Shown here: positions 45,697 to 59,100 of the stretch, piece by piece
Layout of the letters: each line of letters starts with the position of its first letter
How positions within the stretch are numbered: position 1 is the stretch's first letter
Origin: Telmatactis stephensoni
Lineage: Eukaryota > Cnidaria > Anthozoa > Actiniaria > Isophelliidae
DNA length: 64,000 bases
Direction: 5' to 3'
Assembly (NCBI GenBank): GCA_029948255.1
Contig: JALIZF010001795.1
Coordinates: 186,001 to 250,000, forward strand
Notes under the pieces: model-generated
What the model was told of the DNA's origin: nothing
The model's database searches: none
The model's input: only the letters and a program-made list of their open reading frames with translations
Program-made: the position numbers and the translations under genes

Positions 45697-46135
45697 TGTG
45701 ATGGGTACCCTGTGCCCCCCTGCCGAAGGAGAGTTTTTTCCCGCCGTTTTTGTAGTCTTTTAGTTAGTCGTACTAGTTCATCCTTTTTTCGCCAAACATT
45801 TTGTAAGTTTTATGGTTAGCTGCTGGTCGTGATACTGGGCCAGAACAGGAATTACTCCAAATGGCACATTTAGTTATGTTTCTGAAGCCGCATATGGTGG
45901 AAGGGCTATTGATAAGTACATTGTTGAAACCTCTGTACGGTGGCCCACAGCCTCACGGCAAAAACAAAAACGTCACAGCAATAGCGAAATAGCCCACGGC
46001 AATCGCAAAAAGCAAGCACAGGAAGCCCAGAAAAGGAGTTTATGGTCAGCGGGTGAGCAACAAGAAAGGATATTCCTTCATTATAGAATTGTGTAATATA
46101 CTTCAATAAAAATCAAGTGCTTAATAATAAAATAA
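45697..46135 (+). repeat. Candidate BEL-2 3' LTR
   Basis: Starts TGTGATGGG after a purine-rich tract and shows an AATAAA signal at about 46104. There is no second copy in the window to prove its ends, so the right limit is a guess. Confidence 0.4.
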
Positions 46136-46164
46136 TAAATGCTTTATTTGTTTAAGCAGGCTTG

Positions 46165-46445
46165 ACTAATTGGCAGCCATTCGGCTGATGTGGGCCTGCT
46201 GTCACTCGCACACACTACCACTACATTCAACTATTCTACCACACGACACTCAACTCACGTGTTGATTTTTATTTGAGGGAGGAAAAACCGGAGAACCCGG
46301 AGAAAAAACCCTCGTGGCAAGGGAGAGAACAACACATCAAACAAACTCAACTCACATATGATCCAGTTCCCGAGCCAGGACTCGAACCCGGACCACAGCG
46401 GTGAGAGGCGAGTGGCTTAACCACTATGCCACCCATGCCACCCAT
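46165..46445 (-). mobile_element. tRNA-derived SINE, minus strand
   Basis: On the minus strand a pol III promoter is clear: A box TGGCATAGTGG (46431-46421) and B box GGTTCGAGTCC (46388-46378), spaced 32 bp apart as in a tRNA. Between them the sequence follows a tRNA-like anticodon arm. Downstream is a conserved-looking core, CTCCGGGTTCTCCGGTTTTTC (46297-46277), and a tail ending near the BEL-2 boundary. It is not a functional tRNA because the 5' acceptor arm is degenerate. The family name is unknown to me. Confidence 0.85.
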
Positions 46446-48350
46446 AAATCTAAATCTATTTAAAGTACCATACATGAAGAAATTACCTACTGATGGGAAG
46501 AGAGACATTTTGCAAACATGTACTGCTCAAACTGTGGGAAAAAAATAAGTGATACTGATGGATACTGTTCAGAGAATGTGGTTATAGTAAGTTACTGTTC
46601 GTGTGATATAGTTCCTTGAGCTTGTTATTCATGTCCCAACCATAAACATTAGGATTAACTGTTTATATAAATCAACTTGTAAGTAAACACAACGTGTCAC
46701 TTTGAAATATTGGTAAGTTTAAGCATATAATATTGATGAAACTGAAAGCATAAACAGAGCTTTTATATTTTTACTTTCGATAAATTTTAGATGTTTGAAA
46801 ACTGTTAATTTTTGAGAACTATTGATTTTTGAGCTTTAGTGGGGCAGAATCCACGTCAACATGCTAAAGTACAGGTAACATCCTGTACGCTAGCATTGGA
46901 TTCTTCTCATTTTGCTAACCTCTTTTTGCGCTCACTTCGCTACTGAAACATTTCATGAATGTGTCAGTAGTCTGAGGTAACGAATGACAATAACAAGTCA
47001 ATCCTAAATCAAAGACAGCCTCCGAGTTACTTCTTCGTTTTAACCTTTTCATTTTGAAACTGGGGTAATTAATTTGTTCCATTTTATTTGATTTCAAGAT
47101 CCATCACAAAAAAGCCTTGAATAGATTGAACTGGTGCAGAAACAACAAATCGTTCTGTTTGGCAATCAGTCACCACTTACATGTAATCCAGTTCAAACCA
47201 GTTTTTCCTGGCAAGCCTATTGCCGTCATTTAGAATGGAATCTGTGACGCAGCTGCAATGCAGAAATTCATTGCCCTGGGCTGATATTCAGTAATCTGGA
47301 AAATAAGAAGAGTTTCTCAGTTCTAGCAGGTAGGCGGTAGTGGCTTTCTTTTGGAGGGTTACTTTCTCTACAAACATTTCTCGGTTCCCCATTGTATTAT
47401 TGTGCTTCATTGACGGAATGCAGAAATTCATGAACGATTTTGTTTTATTTCAAAAGGGCTACATCTCATCTGCTCGAGAGGAAAGATCAAGGTCAAAATT
47501 TCAACGCGGAAAGGTTAGTCTTATCTTACATGTTCTATATCCTAAACCAACCAAACAAACACAAACAAGGTCATTGGGGATCAGCTAACTAGGGACCTCT
47601 CGTACCCCGGGCCGCGCACTAACAAACTGTACCATCCTTGCTCCTTTATCTTCCCCTTATCTTTTGGAGTGGAAAACAGCAGCTGTTAGTTATGTTTGCT
47701 GTGCAGTAGAGTTACATACTAGTAACTCCAAAGTTCGTTAACTGTTTTTACTCAGCCGTTTGTTCGGCCTAGCTAAAGTGCAACTCTACTGAATTAATAT
47801 AAAGTCTGAATTAATCTCAATAAATACAAAATATTCATGAATCTTCATGAACATAATACAAAATCGTTTCAGGGCTACTCGGCTTGCTTTGGTTTGATAT
47901 AGAGATTTAACTTTCATTTGAAGTTGGTGGTTGATTGATTGACAGATGTCAGTTTCTTGTGTTTTTAAACTATTTGATCTCTTCTTACCTTTAGTGTTTT
48001 TGCAAGAGCAAATTAAAACTCTATATTCAAATCAAGGTCTAAATAAATGGCTAGGAGCAAAAAACGTCAATAACCCAGGCAACTGATATTCTTAAGGTAA
48101 TCACAGTCTCTAATTGAAATATTTATCCCATGTATTTCATCCGTTTCACACATTTCATTCCAAGACCAATCACAGCACGCATAATACCATGCGTTTGTTT
48201 TATTATTTATTCCTTCTGCAATTATTACCACAGGTTTACATCTAAAAAGGTGCAGTCTACATATTGCATTTTTAAAATGTTGGCATCAGCAACCTGCAGA
48301 CCGACTGATATTCCCAAGGTAAGTTACAGTCTGTCAGTATGTCACAAAAG
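46446..48350. other. Spacer, no supported gene
   Basis: AT-rich. Short frames at 46915-47097 (minus) and 47340-47588 show no domain. A palindromic GTACAGG...CCTGTAC pair lies near 46869-46886. Confidence 0.35.
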
Positions 48351-48354
48351 GTTA

Positions 48355-48565
48355 AAACTCTGAGTGATAGGGCCTCTGCTGCAGCCTCCCCGTCTCTCTT
48401 CAATGCATTGCCTCACCATATTAGAGAAGAGAACAATTACAGACGATTTCAGACTTTAGTAAAAGCATTTTTATTTCGAATTCCTTATGAACTTTGAGTA
48501 TTTATATTGTTGATCATATTAATGTGTTACATACGCAGTATGAATAATAAAGATTATCATTAAAG
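48355..48565 (+). mobile_element. Non-LTR retrotransposon 3' end
   Basis: Contains AASPSLFNALPHHIREENN and FQTLVKAFLFRIPYEL, the C-terminal motif of CR1/Jockey-like pol (S..LFN.LP..IR), then a stop and AATAATAAAGATTATCATTAAAG. Only the last 210 bp remain. Confidence 0.72.
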
Positions 48566-48570
48566 ATTAT

Positions 48571-50520
48571 TTAAGGTGTCTCGATCAAAATTCAGAGTAC
48601 GTCAAGGCGCTTCGTTAAAACTTGTCTAAAATCTTCAATATCTCTCTGATTGCAATAAACCCTATGTTGACTGTACTTCATTTATTGAGGATCACGATCA
48701 TGTTAAAAGTATTTGAAAATGGTACACGAATTTGGCACAAAATGGCAAAAGCTAAACACCACTATTTTCATAAAATTGCAATTTACACAAAATTGAGCGC
48801 TAAGATTTTAACTGCATTCACAAAATCATGAAACACTAAACTAATCTAGCTGGTGAATCGGTAGCAAGAAAATCACAGAGCGAGATCAGAAGATTCAGTA
48901 GCTACAGGAGTACAATAATGAGCTTCTAAAGTACATTTCAGCTCTGGAGAGTAAATACATGGGTAAGCCACTTTAATCATCTCAGAACAAAAATAGAACA
49001 ATTAATCATTTTTTTAAATAAAGCCAAAGCTGCCCAGTGGTTTTCTAAATGATATGGTTTTGCTATTCAAGCTATAGTAATAAGAGAACAATCAACGTGT
49101 GACACAAAAAGGTCATTCATATGAAAGTCTGTCAGTTGAGAAGATGCCAAAGGTGGAGCAGGTGCTTATTGGATAAGTTTTGTGTTGGGGACAAATTTTA
49201 TCATGAATTTCCATATGTTTGCCATGACACCCCAAAATTATATTTACTTTTAATTAGATAGAATGTTTAAAAGCAATGCAGGTCCGACTTTAACAACATG
49301 TTAAACATCACTCCACTCCCTGGACAACATCATGGAAGCTCTGTTTAAGCTCTATTGTGTCCCTTTCAAAAGAACGAATACCTGAATATCTAAATATCAC
49401 GTCAAGCAGCACAACTAATGAGGATAATATAAAAATCAAAATAGATTGTGATGGGGCTAAAATTACCAGGAATAGTAATTGTATTATAATTTAATATCTG
49501 GGCAGCTGCTGTTCATGGTGCAGAGGGTTATGAAACAGAGAGTCATTTCCAGAAATATTTCATGAAGTAAACAACTTGATTAAAACTGATACAATTGAGG
49601 TAGTTGGGAAAAGTTTGAAGACTCAGTTTTTTTAGGTGGAGACTATAAATTTATTTTATTAATTCTTGGACTTAAGGCTACTACTGCAGTCTATGCCTGT
49701 GTAAAGTACTAAAATATGACAGGTGGAAAGTTAACATTCCTTTGAAACATTTGAAAATCTCCTTTATGTAGAACAATAGAGGAAATAAAGAGCTTGTGCA
49801 AACAAAATCCCACAAGGAAAACCCATTATAACTATGGTTGTGAAAGAGAACCTTTAATAGAAATTAATTTAGATCATGTGGTTGCTCATGAAATGCTATG
49901 AATCACAGACATTTTACTAGGAAAGATAATCAATCATGTCTTAGATTGGGACATAGAGTCAGAGGGATAGATTAAGAGGTGAAAAAAGAAATGTGCATCT
50001 TAGCAGGATTGTTGAACATATATAATCATTAGGAATTTATTTTAATGTGCAGGGAAAGAAGAATGCACATTTTATTGATATACTAATATTGTAGAAGAAC
50101 AATGATAATCTTTAGTTTAACAATCATAAAAACAAATATTAAACACTAATAAATGGATGAAGTTTCCCAGAGTACAAACACTAAAAGCATGCTGCCAATA
50201 CTTTGTGCTATTTAGTGCTAAGTAGCACTTATTAAACAATTATAGGATATACACTTTTAGGGTTTTCTTTTCTATGAAACATACTATTAATAAGTAAATT
50301 CTGGCAAGAATTTAGCTGTAAAACTACAATCCATTATACAAAATATATAATATGCAATGTACTTTGGTATTTTTGAATTGAAATTCTGGTGGGAAAATCG
50401 AAAATCTGATATATGCAAATGAGTTTATTTACGACTAAATGCCTTTTCATCTGGACAACCTTTTTGAGAATGACTGTATATTGAAAATATCACTGGTTTT
50501 AAAATATAACTACACTATAT
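48571..50520. other. Spacer, no supported gene
   Basis: AT-rich and free of long frames. It could hold first exons or introns of the gene that starts at 50528; none can be defined. Confidence 0.35.
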
Positions 50521-50527
50521 TTTTCAG

Positions 50528-52594
50528 GCCCACGTGTAAGACGGAAAATTCTTAGGCAGAAAGGGAATGAAATATCCATACTACTTCCAAGGCAGAACAA
50601 TGTCATTAAGAAAGAAATCAAGGAAAGAATAGCCTCTGGAGTGTATGATCTGGGTGATCTCCAAACAAACTGCACCAAACTAGTACTATCAAAATCTGGC
50701 AGTCTTGAGAAAAAGGTATCTCAGCTTACAGCAACCCTTTGAAGAAATGAGAAGAAAAAGTCATAAATAACAGAAAGTTCCTGATGCTTGATGAAGCCTA
50801 CAACATGTCAGATGGAAATGCAAAAGCCAGACTTAGTGAGATCAATCAAACTTGCCAATGCACAGAAGACCCAGTATCAGAACTCAAGAACATGGAGAGA
50901 ACACGAAATTGGTTAATATGGCATGACCATTCCGGAATAGGTAACCATGGCTTGATGCTATTCTTATTACGAGAGCTATATGACCCCGCCATACACATGA
51001 CCACTGACAAATATCAAAGGAAGAGTGGCCTTAATGTTGACATGCATTCAGTGGTAGAACAACCTCACTTGTACATGATGGGATTTAGCAAGAGCACAGA
51101 TGAAGATCAATTGATGTTCATTTCCACAAGAAGGGAATGACTGCAAAGCCTCTCTGAGACAACACAAATTGATGGAGTGCCTATAAAGGACAAGATAAGA
51201 TTTATAAATGGGGACAATCCAAGTGTTGAATTGGTTGGTTGTCAAAAAGTGGCCATCGTGGATGTGTAGGATGTGATGGGGATATGCGAAGAGCAGGGGA
51301 GTATTATTACATGGCATATAGACATTTCATATCTTTAGAAGAAAAGCTTCAGCTGGTCACATCTGGTGTACTGGGGAAGAGAGACAAATTATGCGCATTC
51401 AAAAACCTAAAAGTTGAAGAAATTAGAAGGCAACTTAACAAAAGGGGATTGGACTCTACAGGCCTAAAACCAGAACTCCAAGAGAAGCTCACTGACATTC
51501 TTGGAGGAATCACAACAGTGCCTGCACTGCTCTTTGGCACAGTCAACGAATGCACAGTTGATGAGTTAAACATTAAAAATTATGAAGTGTTATTTTTTAA
51601 GCCCGTACATTGATGTTTAAACCAAATCTCCCATCTATTGCAAGAGCTTCCCCACCATGTCACAGATGTTGATGCTTTGGTGGTCCTAAATGAAACAGCT
51701 TCCCTAACATTGAGCAAAGACAAGGTTCGCTGCACAGACTACAGAAAAGCATTGCTACAAGTCACCATTCAGCTAGCAAAGCCGGTTAACATTCCTGAAG
51801 AGGCGATTGAGTTGCTCTTGACCTTTACAGAGATGATGGGTCTGTTCTATGCCAGTGAAGACAAACGAAGCCCCAAAAACATCCTACGCTTGTACAACCT
51901 GTGTTTCCGCCATGCTATTGCAGTGAATTCCATTCTCCTGCCAGCAAAAAGCATGACCACTAGAAAGCTTCAGGGAATATACTACCACCAAATCATCAAC
52001 CACTCTGCACTGATTTACAGGATTATCAGTGTGAAATCAATAAATGCAGAATTATTTGAGCGGTTTTTTGACAGGCTTGAAGATATTGCCAAAAAAACCT
52101 GGAGTAGACAACCCAATGACCTTATCCCCAATACATTCCTGCATGTCCAAGCAGAAGATGCCAAGAAAGAGGAAGTGTCTATCATGGACAATCAAGATAA
52201 AGAAATATCCAGGCTTGCAAAAAATCTTCAGGTGCCAACAAATACCATCATCAAATCCAACATCATTAAGAAACAATCAAGACTCTGGCAATCCCACATC
52301 CAATGCATTCCAGATTACCTTAAACCTGGTCGTGGGCATTGGTGGGCCTGGAACGATCATGGTTCGGTGGAGTTTTGTGATGGCAGTGAAGAAGTATTTA
52401 GTAAAGAATGTCGGCCATACCTCCAACACTTCAGATCAACTTCCATCAAGTCTTTACAGCAACAGCAATCATCTTTTTGCTTCTGTCCTATGAAATCCAT
52501 TTCATCACTGTCCAGAGCAGATTTTTACTCTTTTTTTTTTTTTGAGGTTGCTTTTTTGACATGCTTTAATTCTTCTTTCATTCTGCAGCCTTAA
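50528..52594 (+). pseudogene. Uncharacterised multi-copy family with SAP domain and WHDHS motif
   Basis: An exon starts after TTTTTCAG at 50528 with RRKILRQKGNEISILLPRQ. A stop or frameshift (50740) precedes NWLIWHDHSGIGNHGLMLF and LLRELYDPAIHMT (50910-51000). A TGA at 51138, then a frameshift near 51235 into GCVGCDGDMRRAGEYYYMAY. A SAP-like helix pair follows (LKVEEIRRQLNKRG, LDSTGLKPELQEKLTDIL, 51408-51500). After a TGA at 51611 the frame continues 318 residues with a helical body, NTFLHVQAEDAKK and PGRGHWWAWNDHGSVEFCDG near the end. SAP domains bind DNA. I recall similar coral/anemone proteins with no assigned role; function is unknown. Nonsense and frameshift lesions suggest a dead copy. 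Confidence 0.5.
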
Positions 52595-53590
52595 TGCACT
52601 CCAGTTGAAGTGCTTCCTTGTTATCTGAATACATATTTGGAATTTGGTACATCAGTACTCTGTTTAAAGATTCAAATGTTCACAATTTTCTGTCTCAGCC
52701 TCTGATTTCTGAACATCAAGTACATATTCTTTTAACTTTTTTCCATATTTACTGTGCCCAGTTAGAGCAAAAAGAAATTGTAAACCACCCACCATAAATT
52801 AAATGCAAATATACTTCCGCGCTATTGACTATTAAAGCCATATAGCTGATAAATAGTCATAATTACAGATTTTTGCGCCTGAATTTCAATTTCTCAAAAG
52901 ATTGGCTTTGGAAAAAGATTTTAAGAATGACAAAACAAATATTTCAAGAATGATGTTGGAGACATCAAAACGCCACGAAATATGTTTTGTTTTTTTCTTG
53001 GAATTTTAATTTGATACCTAAAATGAGTTTTGTTTCATGCACTTTGTAATAGTCACAGTTTTTTAATTACAAAAACAATACATATGCAATTTACTTACAA
53101 CAATCACATATAATAAATAGTTTTAACAATTATGAGAAAAAATATCACTGAAAAAACAAAAACAAATCACAACACATATAAAGGGTCTCATTTGTTTGTT
53201 TCCAAAAATACTTTTTTCCCTATTCGTCTTTGTCTTATGTGTCCAAGTTTAGAAAACCAATTCTGATTTTTTGTATTTGTTCAAATTTTCAGTCAACCGA
53301 GATTTCTTTTCTGCTACTCTATATTCAATTCTTTCAAGTTGCTTGATCTTTGATCAGAATTCTATTGGTCTTTTTTCCTTAATTCTTGCATTATTCAAGG
53401 ATATTTTGAAAATCAAAAACAGAAGATTTTCAAATAAATTATCTTGGTGTCGTAGAATTACGTTTTTTAAACTTAGAACTGGTAACTTTATTTGAAGAGT
53501 TTCAGCCAATCAGTACACTCCGATAATATTTCTTTGTGTTTTTACATTCAATAAAGATTCTCACCAACAAAGTTGGTATGGCAAAAAGAA
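52595..53590. other. Spacer before BEL-3
   Basis: T-rich, with a polyT run at 52532-52542 and AATAAAG-type sequence at 53551. No gene is seen. Confidence 0.4.
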
Positions 53591-53924
53591 TTATTTTCAA
53601 TGATTTCATCGTAATAATCAGGTATATGTGTAATTTGTACAATTATGTATTTCCATGTACCATTTAGCGTACTATTGTTGATTGTAAGATAATCTCATGT
53701 AATCGCCAGTTAGCGTATATGTAATTCACGGTTAAACATAGAATAATTTAGGATACCGTTTACCAATGTAGCCAATGTAAGTGCCTTACTTAGTTGATTT
53801 ACACGGTCACTGATTGTATTTCAGTCGACCTCTCAAGAGAAGCAATAAATCGCATAATCGTGACACTAGAGGATTTGTTTGTGTTACTTGAGTGAGTCCG
53901 ACACGTCGCTACGCTGCCATAACA
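53591..53924 (+). repeat. BEL-3 5' LTR
   Basis: Matches 60605-60945 from TTATTTTCAATGATTTCATC to CTGCCATAACA. The first ~23 bp seen in the 3' LTR are absent, and a 31-bp block (around AAATCATCTATTGTTAG) is missing. Confidence 0.9.
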
Positions 53925-54001
53925 GTCGACAACAGAGGTCAGTTAAACGCTTTCTATGTATTGTCAAGACACCCGTGAATGTTAAATAGAATTATCGAAA
54001 G

Positions 54002-56130
54002 ATGTCAGCCGAAAACGATGAGGAAAGCTGTACCACGACGACAATATGCGAAGAAGAAAGGAATGTGAACGCCAAAGAACCCGTACAGCGAAGGGACTCG
54101 AATTAGACTTCAACGTTGCAAAGAAAAGACAAAAAGGGGCAACGAAAGATCTAAAGGCAAGAATAAACGAAACATACGAATCCCTAAGGCTGCCACAAGA
54201 TATTGCAAAACTGGTCACATTCCAAGATGGCTTAGAACTAGATCAGACCCGTGTAAACAACCTACAAGACATCATTGTTGATCTTTCGATAAGACTCACA
54301 AGAGATGACGATATTGACGAAATCGGCTTCAAGACGCTCGTAGATTCAATGTTGGAATGTATCGCAGAAGTCAAAACGAAGTTGAGCGAACTAGAAATGG
54401 AAAGAACGGAACTACGATCATCACGAAGCAGGCTGTCAACAAGATCAACAAGCGGTCAAGGAGCACTCAGCTCAAAGTCTCTTCGAGTAAAGATGCAAGG
54501 CTTGAAAAGACAGCAAGAAATTGGAACGACGACAGAGAGAACTCGATCGCGATCTCGAAGAAGAACGGCTACTAAACCAAATACAAAACACAGAAACTAT
54601 TGAGAAAACTGTCAAAGAACCCACGCCACCGGAAATCAAAGTTAATCCGATCTCAAACAACAACATTCAAGACCTGTGGGACTTTTCGGTCTTAAGTCAG
54701 GTGACACCAAGCAAGGACAAGGTGTTTGCTCACCCAACATAGTCACACAATTCGCCGGAAACGACACTGACGAATTAGTTGACACAGGAAGCCCAAAGGA
54801 TGGCCATAAAGCCGACACAGGAAGCCCAAAAGATGGCCATAAATCTGACACAGGATACCTGAAGAAAGAAGTTGAAGAAAAACAAGAGAAAGTGAAGATA
54901 AATGCACCTGACGCTAAAGATTTCATGAAGCACCTAAAGACAGAAAAATTCATGCCCACATCCACGCCCACGAAAGAGAAGGATGGCGTGTACAACGAAG
55001 TAATGCAAGTTCACCCCTTTACGCCATATCCATCTCCACTCGACTTCTCCTTACAGATCAGCTCAATACAACAAGAAAACGCACAAATCCAAAGACAACA
55101 AGTTGAACTGCTGAGGAGACTGACACTTCCATCTCCAAAACCACCCATTTTCAGTGGTGACATACTTGAGTACCCAAAATGGGAAAGTGCGTTTGAGGCA
55201 CTGATAGAAGAAGATAGACACGCAACTCACAAGCTATACTACCTAGGACAGTACACCAGCAGTGCAGCAAACAGAGCAATAAACGGGCTCCTGGGTCTGA
55301 AGACCGAGGACGCTTACAGACGAGCACGTCAAGTACTCAAGGATCGGTATGGCAACCCCTTCAGGATCTACGAAGAATACCGAAAACGACTATCCAACTG
55401 GCCAGTCTGCAAGTCAGGAGCAGATATGTTACAGTTAAGCGACTTCCTCGTAATGACCCAAGAGACTATGAAAACAGTAGGATATCTCAAAGAACTCAAC
55501 AACTTGTCGTTTATGCGCCAACTCGTCACCAAGCTTCCCAACTTCTACTGCAACAAGTGGAGAGAAAGTGCAAGAAAAATTGAGAGTAGAAAAAACGACT
55601 ACACCTTCGACGACCTAGTGGAATTCATACGAACAGCCGCAGCTGATGCAACTCATCCAGTGTTTTCTCTCGAATCACTAGCTGCCGCGAGGAAAGAAAC
55701 ACAGAAACCACCAGGGCCTTTGTTGCAAGGGAGACCACCAAGGCCTCAAGTACCATTTAGACCACAGCCTCGTGCCGCTGTTCTCGACACAACAGTTTTA
55801 GAAGCTTCAAAAACACGCGCTTGCCTTTGTTACAAGGGAGACCATCTACTAGATGACTGCAAGGACTTTCTCAACAAAACAATCGATGATAGAAAGGCAT
55901 TTGCGAGATCAAACAACTTGTGCTTCAGGTGTCTAAAGAGAGGACATACAGCCAGACGGTGTAGAGGAAGGCAGAAGTGTCAAACCTGCAGCAAGCCCCA
56001 TGCTACATCTCTACATGACGGTAACCCCGTACCATCAGCTGAAAACACAAAACTAATTAAGCCAGTTCCAGTTAATTGCCACGAGCAATTGCATCAATGT
56101 ATGTCAAAAAACTCAAGGCTGCCAAGCGAC
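54002..56130 (+). pseudogene. BEL-3 gag, frameshifted
   Basis: The ATG at 54002 (MSAENDEESC) is the likely start. The frame changes near 54060-54080, 54520 and 54670. The middle is a charged coiled-coil region (LVTFQDGLELDQTR, IAEVKTKLSELEMERTEL). Two near-identical DTGSPKDGHK repeats occur at 54783-54845. The capsid-like part (55140-55640: PPIFSGDILEYPKWESAFEA, DLVEFIRTAAADATHPVF) is followed by zinc-knuckle Cys/His groups CFRCLKRGHTARRC (55921) and CQTCSKPHATSLH (55980). It joins the protease through another frameshift near 56110. Confidence 0.82.
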
Positions 56131-59100
56131 TTCTTCCCTCATCGTGCCTGTGTGGATTCATCACCAAGACAAGCCCGAAAGGAAGATTGAAGTATATGCC
56201 ATTCTAGACGATCAAAGCGATGTCTGCTTCGTGTCTAACAACGTTTGTGATAAGCTTGGACTGAAAGGCCCAGAGCTCGTCCTCGAGCTAGGCACCATGC
56301 ACGCAGTGGAAAACGTCCAAACTCAAAGAATCGATGGCCTGGTCGTATCAAGATACGATCAGGGAACAGAAATTTCCCTGCCGAAGGAATACTCAAGAGG
56401 TCACATCCCAGCCAGGAAGGAGCAGATTCCAACACCAGAAATTGCCCGAAATTGGAAACACTTGCAGAGAATCAGCGATAAGATTCAACCATATCGAGAA
56501 GACCTCGCTATAGAAATCTTAATTGGAAACAATTGCGTACAAGCAATAAAGCCACGAGATGTTATTCCTGGAAGGTCGAAAGATCCATACGCCATCAGAA
56601 CAACCCTAGGATGGGGAATCATTGGGGCTGTTACCTCACCGGACAGCCAAGTAGAAGGAAATATTGGATCGTGCCATCACATCACCACTACCGAAGCGCC
56701 GTCCCATCAGACATCGACTGACAAATTTGTTACTGTAAGACAACACAAGGAAGTACTAACACCAGACGCAATAAGAACACTGCTTGAGCGAGACTTTAAA
56801 GACGGACAAACAAACGGAAAGACTCTCTCTCAAGAAGACATAAGATTCCTTAAAACCATAAAGGAAGGCATTCACCTCACCGATGACAAGCACTACGAAA
56901 TGCCACTCCCATTGCGTGAAGCGATGATAGAACTTCCATGCAACCGTAATCAAGCAGCAGTACGGCTGGAACAACTAAAGAGAAGGTTTCAACACGACCC
57001 TCAATATCGGCGTGACTACACTGTTTTCATGGAGGAAATGTTAACTAAAGGATACGCCGAGAAAGCACCCTCAGAAGCAAAGCAAGCATGGTACATTCCA
57101 CATCACAGCGTGTATCATGCAAAGAAACCGGGGAAGATCATAGTTGTCTTCAATTGCTCCGCAGAGTATAATGGTCATTCCTTGAACAGTCATCTTCTAC
57201 AAGGTCCCGACCTGACAAATCCACTACTGGGAGTGCTATGTCGCTTTCAACAAGAACCCATTGCAGTAGCTTGCGACATTGAAGGGATGTTCCACCAGGT
57301 GCGCGTGAATGCTGAACATCGAGACCTCTTGCATTTCCTTTGGTGGGAGGAAGGAAATGTTGACAAAGATCCACAGGAGTACAGGATGACTGTCCACCTC
57401 TTTGGCGCAACCTCATCACCCGGGTGTGCCAACCTAGCTCTTAAGGTGACGGCAGATGACAACGAAGCTGAACTCGGACCTGAGCCCGCCCACTTCCTTC
57501 GAAAGAACTTCTATGTAGACGATGGACTTAAATCTGTGAGAAATCCAGATGAAGCTATTGACCTGGTGAAGAAAACTAAAGAAATGTGCAGACAAGGAGG
57601 CTTCCACCTTCACAAGTTTACTTCCAACTCAAAGACGGTCACTGACTCCATTCCCGAAGAAGACAGAGCAAGTGGAATAAAGAATATCGACCTCGACAAG
57701 CAACCAATCCCTCTAGAACGTGTTCTTGGTGTAGAATGGTGCGTCGAAATCGATGGCTTGCAGTTCCGCATCAAACTGAAGGACAAGCCGTTGACTAGAC
57801 AAGGAATACTAGCAACCGTCAGTTCGATTTATGACCCGCTAGGCTTAGCTGCACCATTCCTACTCCGCGGCAAAAGAATCTTACAACTCCTATGCAAGGA
57901 AAATGCTAAGTGGGATGACCCCATACCATCAGAGCTTAGAAGTAGGTGGGAGAGATGGAGAACCGAAATTCCCACTCTGGAAGAGCTAAATGTGCCTCAA
58001 TGCTTCCGTCCAGCAGATTTTGGCGAACTAAAGAGCTCAGAACTCCACCACTTCTCAGATGCGTGTAATGAAGGGTACGGACAGTGCTCATACCTTTGCA
58101 TTGTAGACGACAAAGACAGAATCCACTGCTCTCTGGTCATGGGAAAGGCGCGTGTAACCCCCTTGAAGCCAACTACAGTTCCAAGACTAGAGCTAGCCGC
58201 AGCCGTAGTCTCAGTAAAGGCAAGCGAAGTACTATCTCAAGAACTTGAGTACGAGCCAATGAATGAGATCTTCTGGACAGATAGTATGGTGGTAAAGGCA
58301 TACATACAAAATGAGGCACGGCGCTTTCACACCTTCGTCGCCAACAGGGTTCAGCAGATAAGGGATCGCACAAGTCCAGACCAGTGGTTCTATGTAGCCA
58401 GCGAAGATAATCCTGCTGACGACGCTTTGAGAGGCCTTACAGCCAAACAGCTGACCCAGAATTCCAGATGGATACATGGCCCGCAATTCCTGTGGAATCC
58501 TCGTGAAACATGGAATCTGTCTTCGTCAAGCGACGTGACACCTCTGCAGCCAGAAGACAAAGAAGTGAGGAAGGCCTGTGCTTTGGCGACTACAACCACT
58601 ACGACATCCACACAAGCCAACCTCCTGGAAAGACTAAACTACTTCTCAGACTGGTTCCGTGCTACAAGAGCGATCGCTAACTGCCGTCGCTACTTAAACA
58701 TCCTCTGATCCAAGGTAAACAGGAAGACCCAGCATCAAAGCCTGAGTGCCAAACAGCAAGGAATCAGTGTGCAGGAGATAAAGGAAGCTGAAACTATTAT
58801 CATCAAAGAATCACAAGGCAACGCTTATGCAGAAGAACTCAAAGTACTGTCATCTGGTAGCCCTGGAGAATTCAACAGAGCCGCAGCCAAGGGTCGTAAC
58901 AAGGAAATGAAGAAAGTGAGCCAGCTCTACCGTCTCGACCCCTTTGTTGATCAGGAAGGCGTCCTTCGAGTAGGAGGACGACTTCGCCACTCCAGCATAA
59001 CCGACAACCTCAAACACTCGACCATTCTTCCACGAAAGAGCCACATCACAGAGTTGGTAATCAGACATTACCACAACAAGTGCGACCACCAAGGAAGAGG

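Larger units (their letters stand above)
40000..46135 (+). mobile_element. BEL/Pao retrotransposon, copy 2 (old, 5' truncated)
   Basis: A second BEL element, distinct from copies 1 and 3. It begins inside gag, joined to the THAP transposase remnant, so it has lost its 5' LTR. It runs through gag, protease, RT, RNase H and integrase to a stop at 45512-45514 and a possible 3' LTR from 45697 (TGTGATGGG after the purine tract GGCAAGGAG). It has many stops and frameshifts. Confidence 0.88.

Noticed and set aside
46378..46435. A functional tRNA gene
   Set aside because: A and B boxes are good, but the acceptor stem does not pair and a SINE body follows, so it is a SINE head.
53930..53960. tRNA primer-binding site for BEL-3
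   Set aside because: The bases after the 5' LTR (GTCGACAACAGAGG) do not start with TGG and match no tRNA end that I know.
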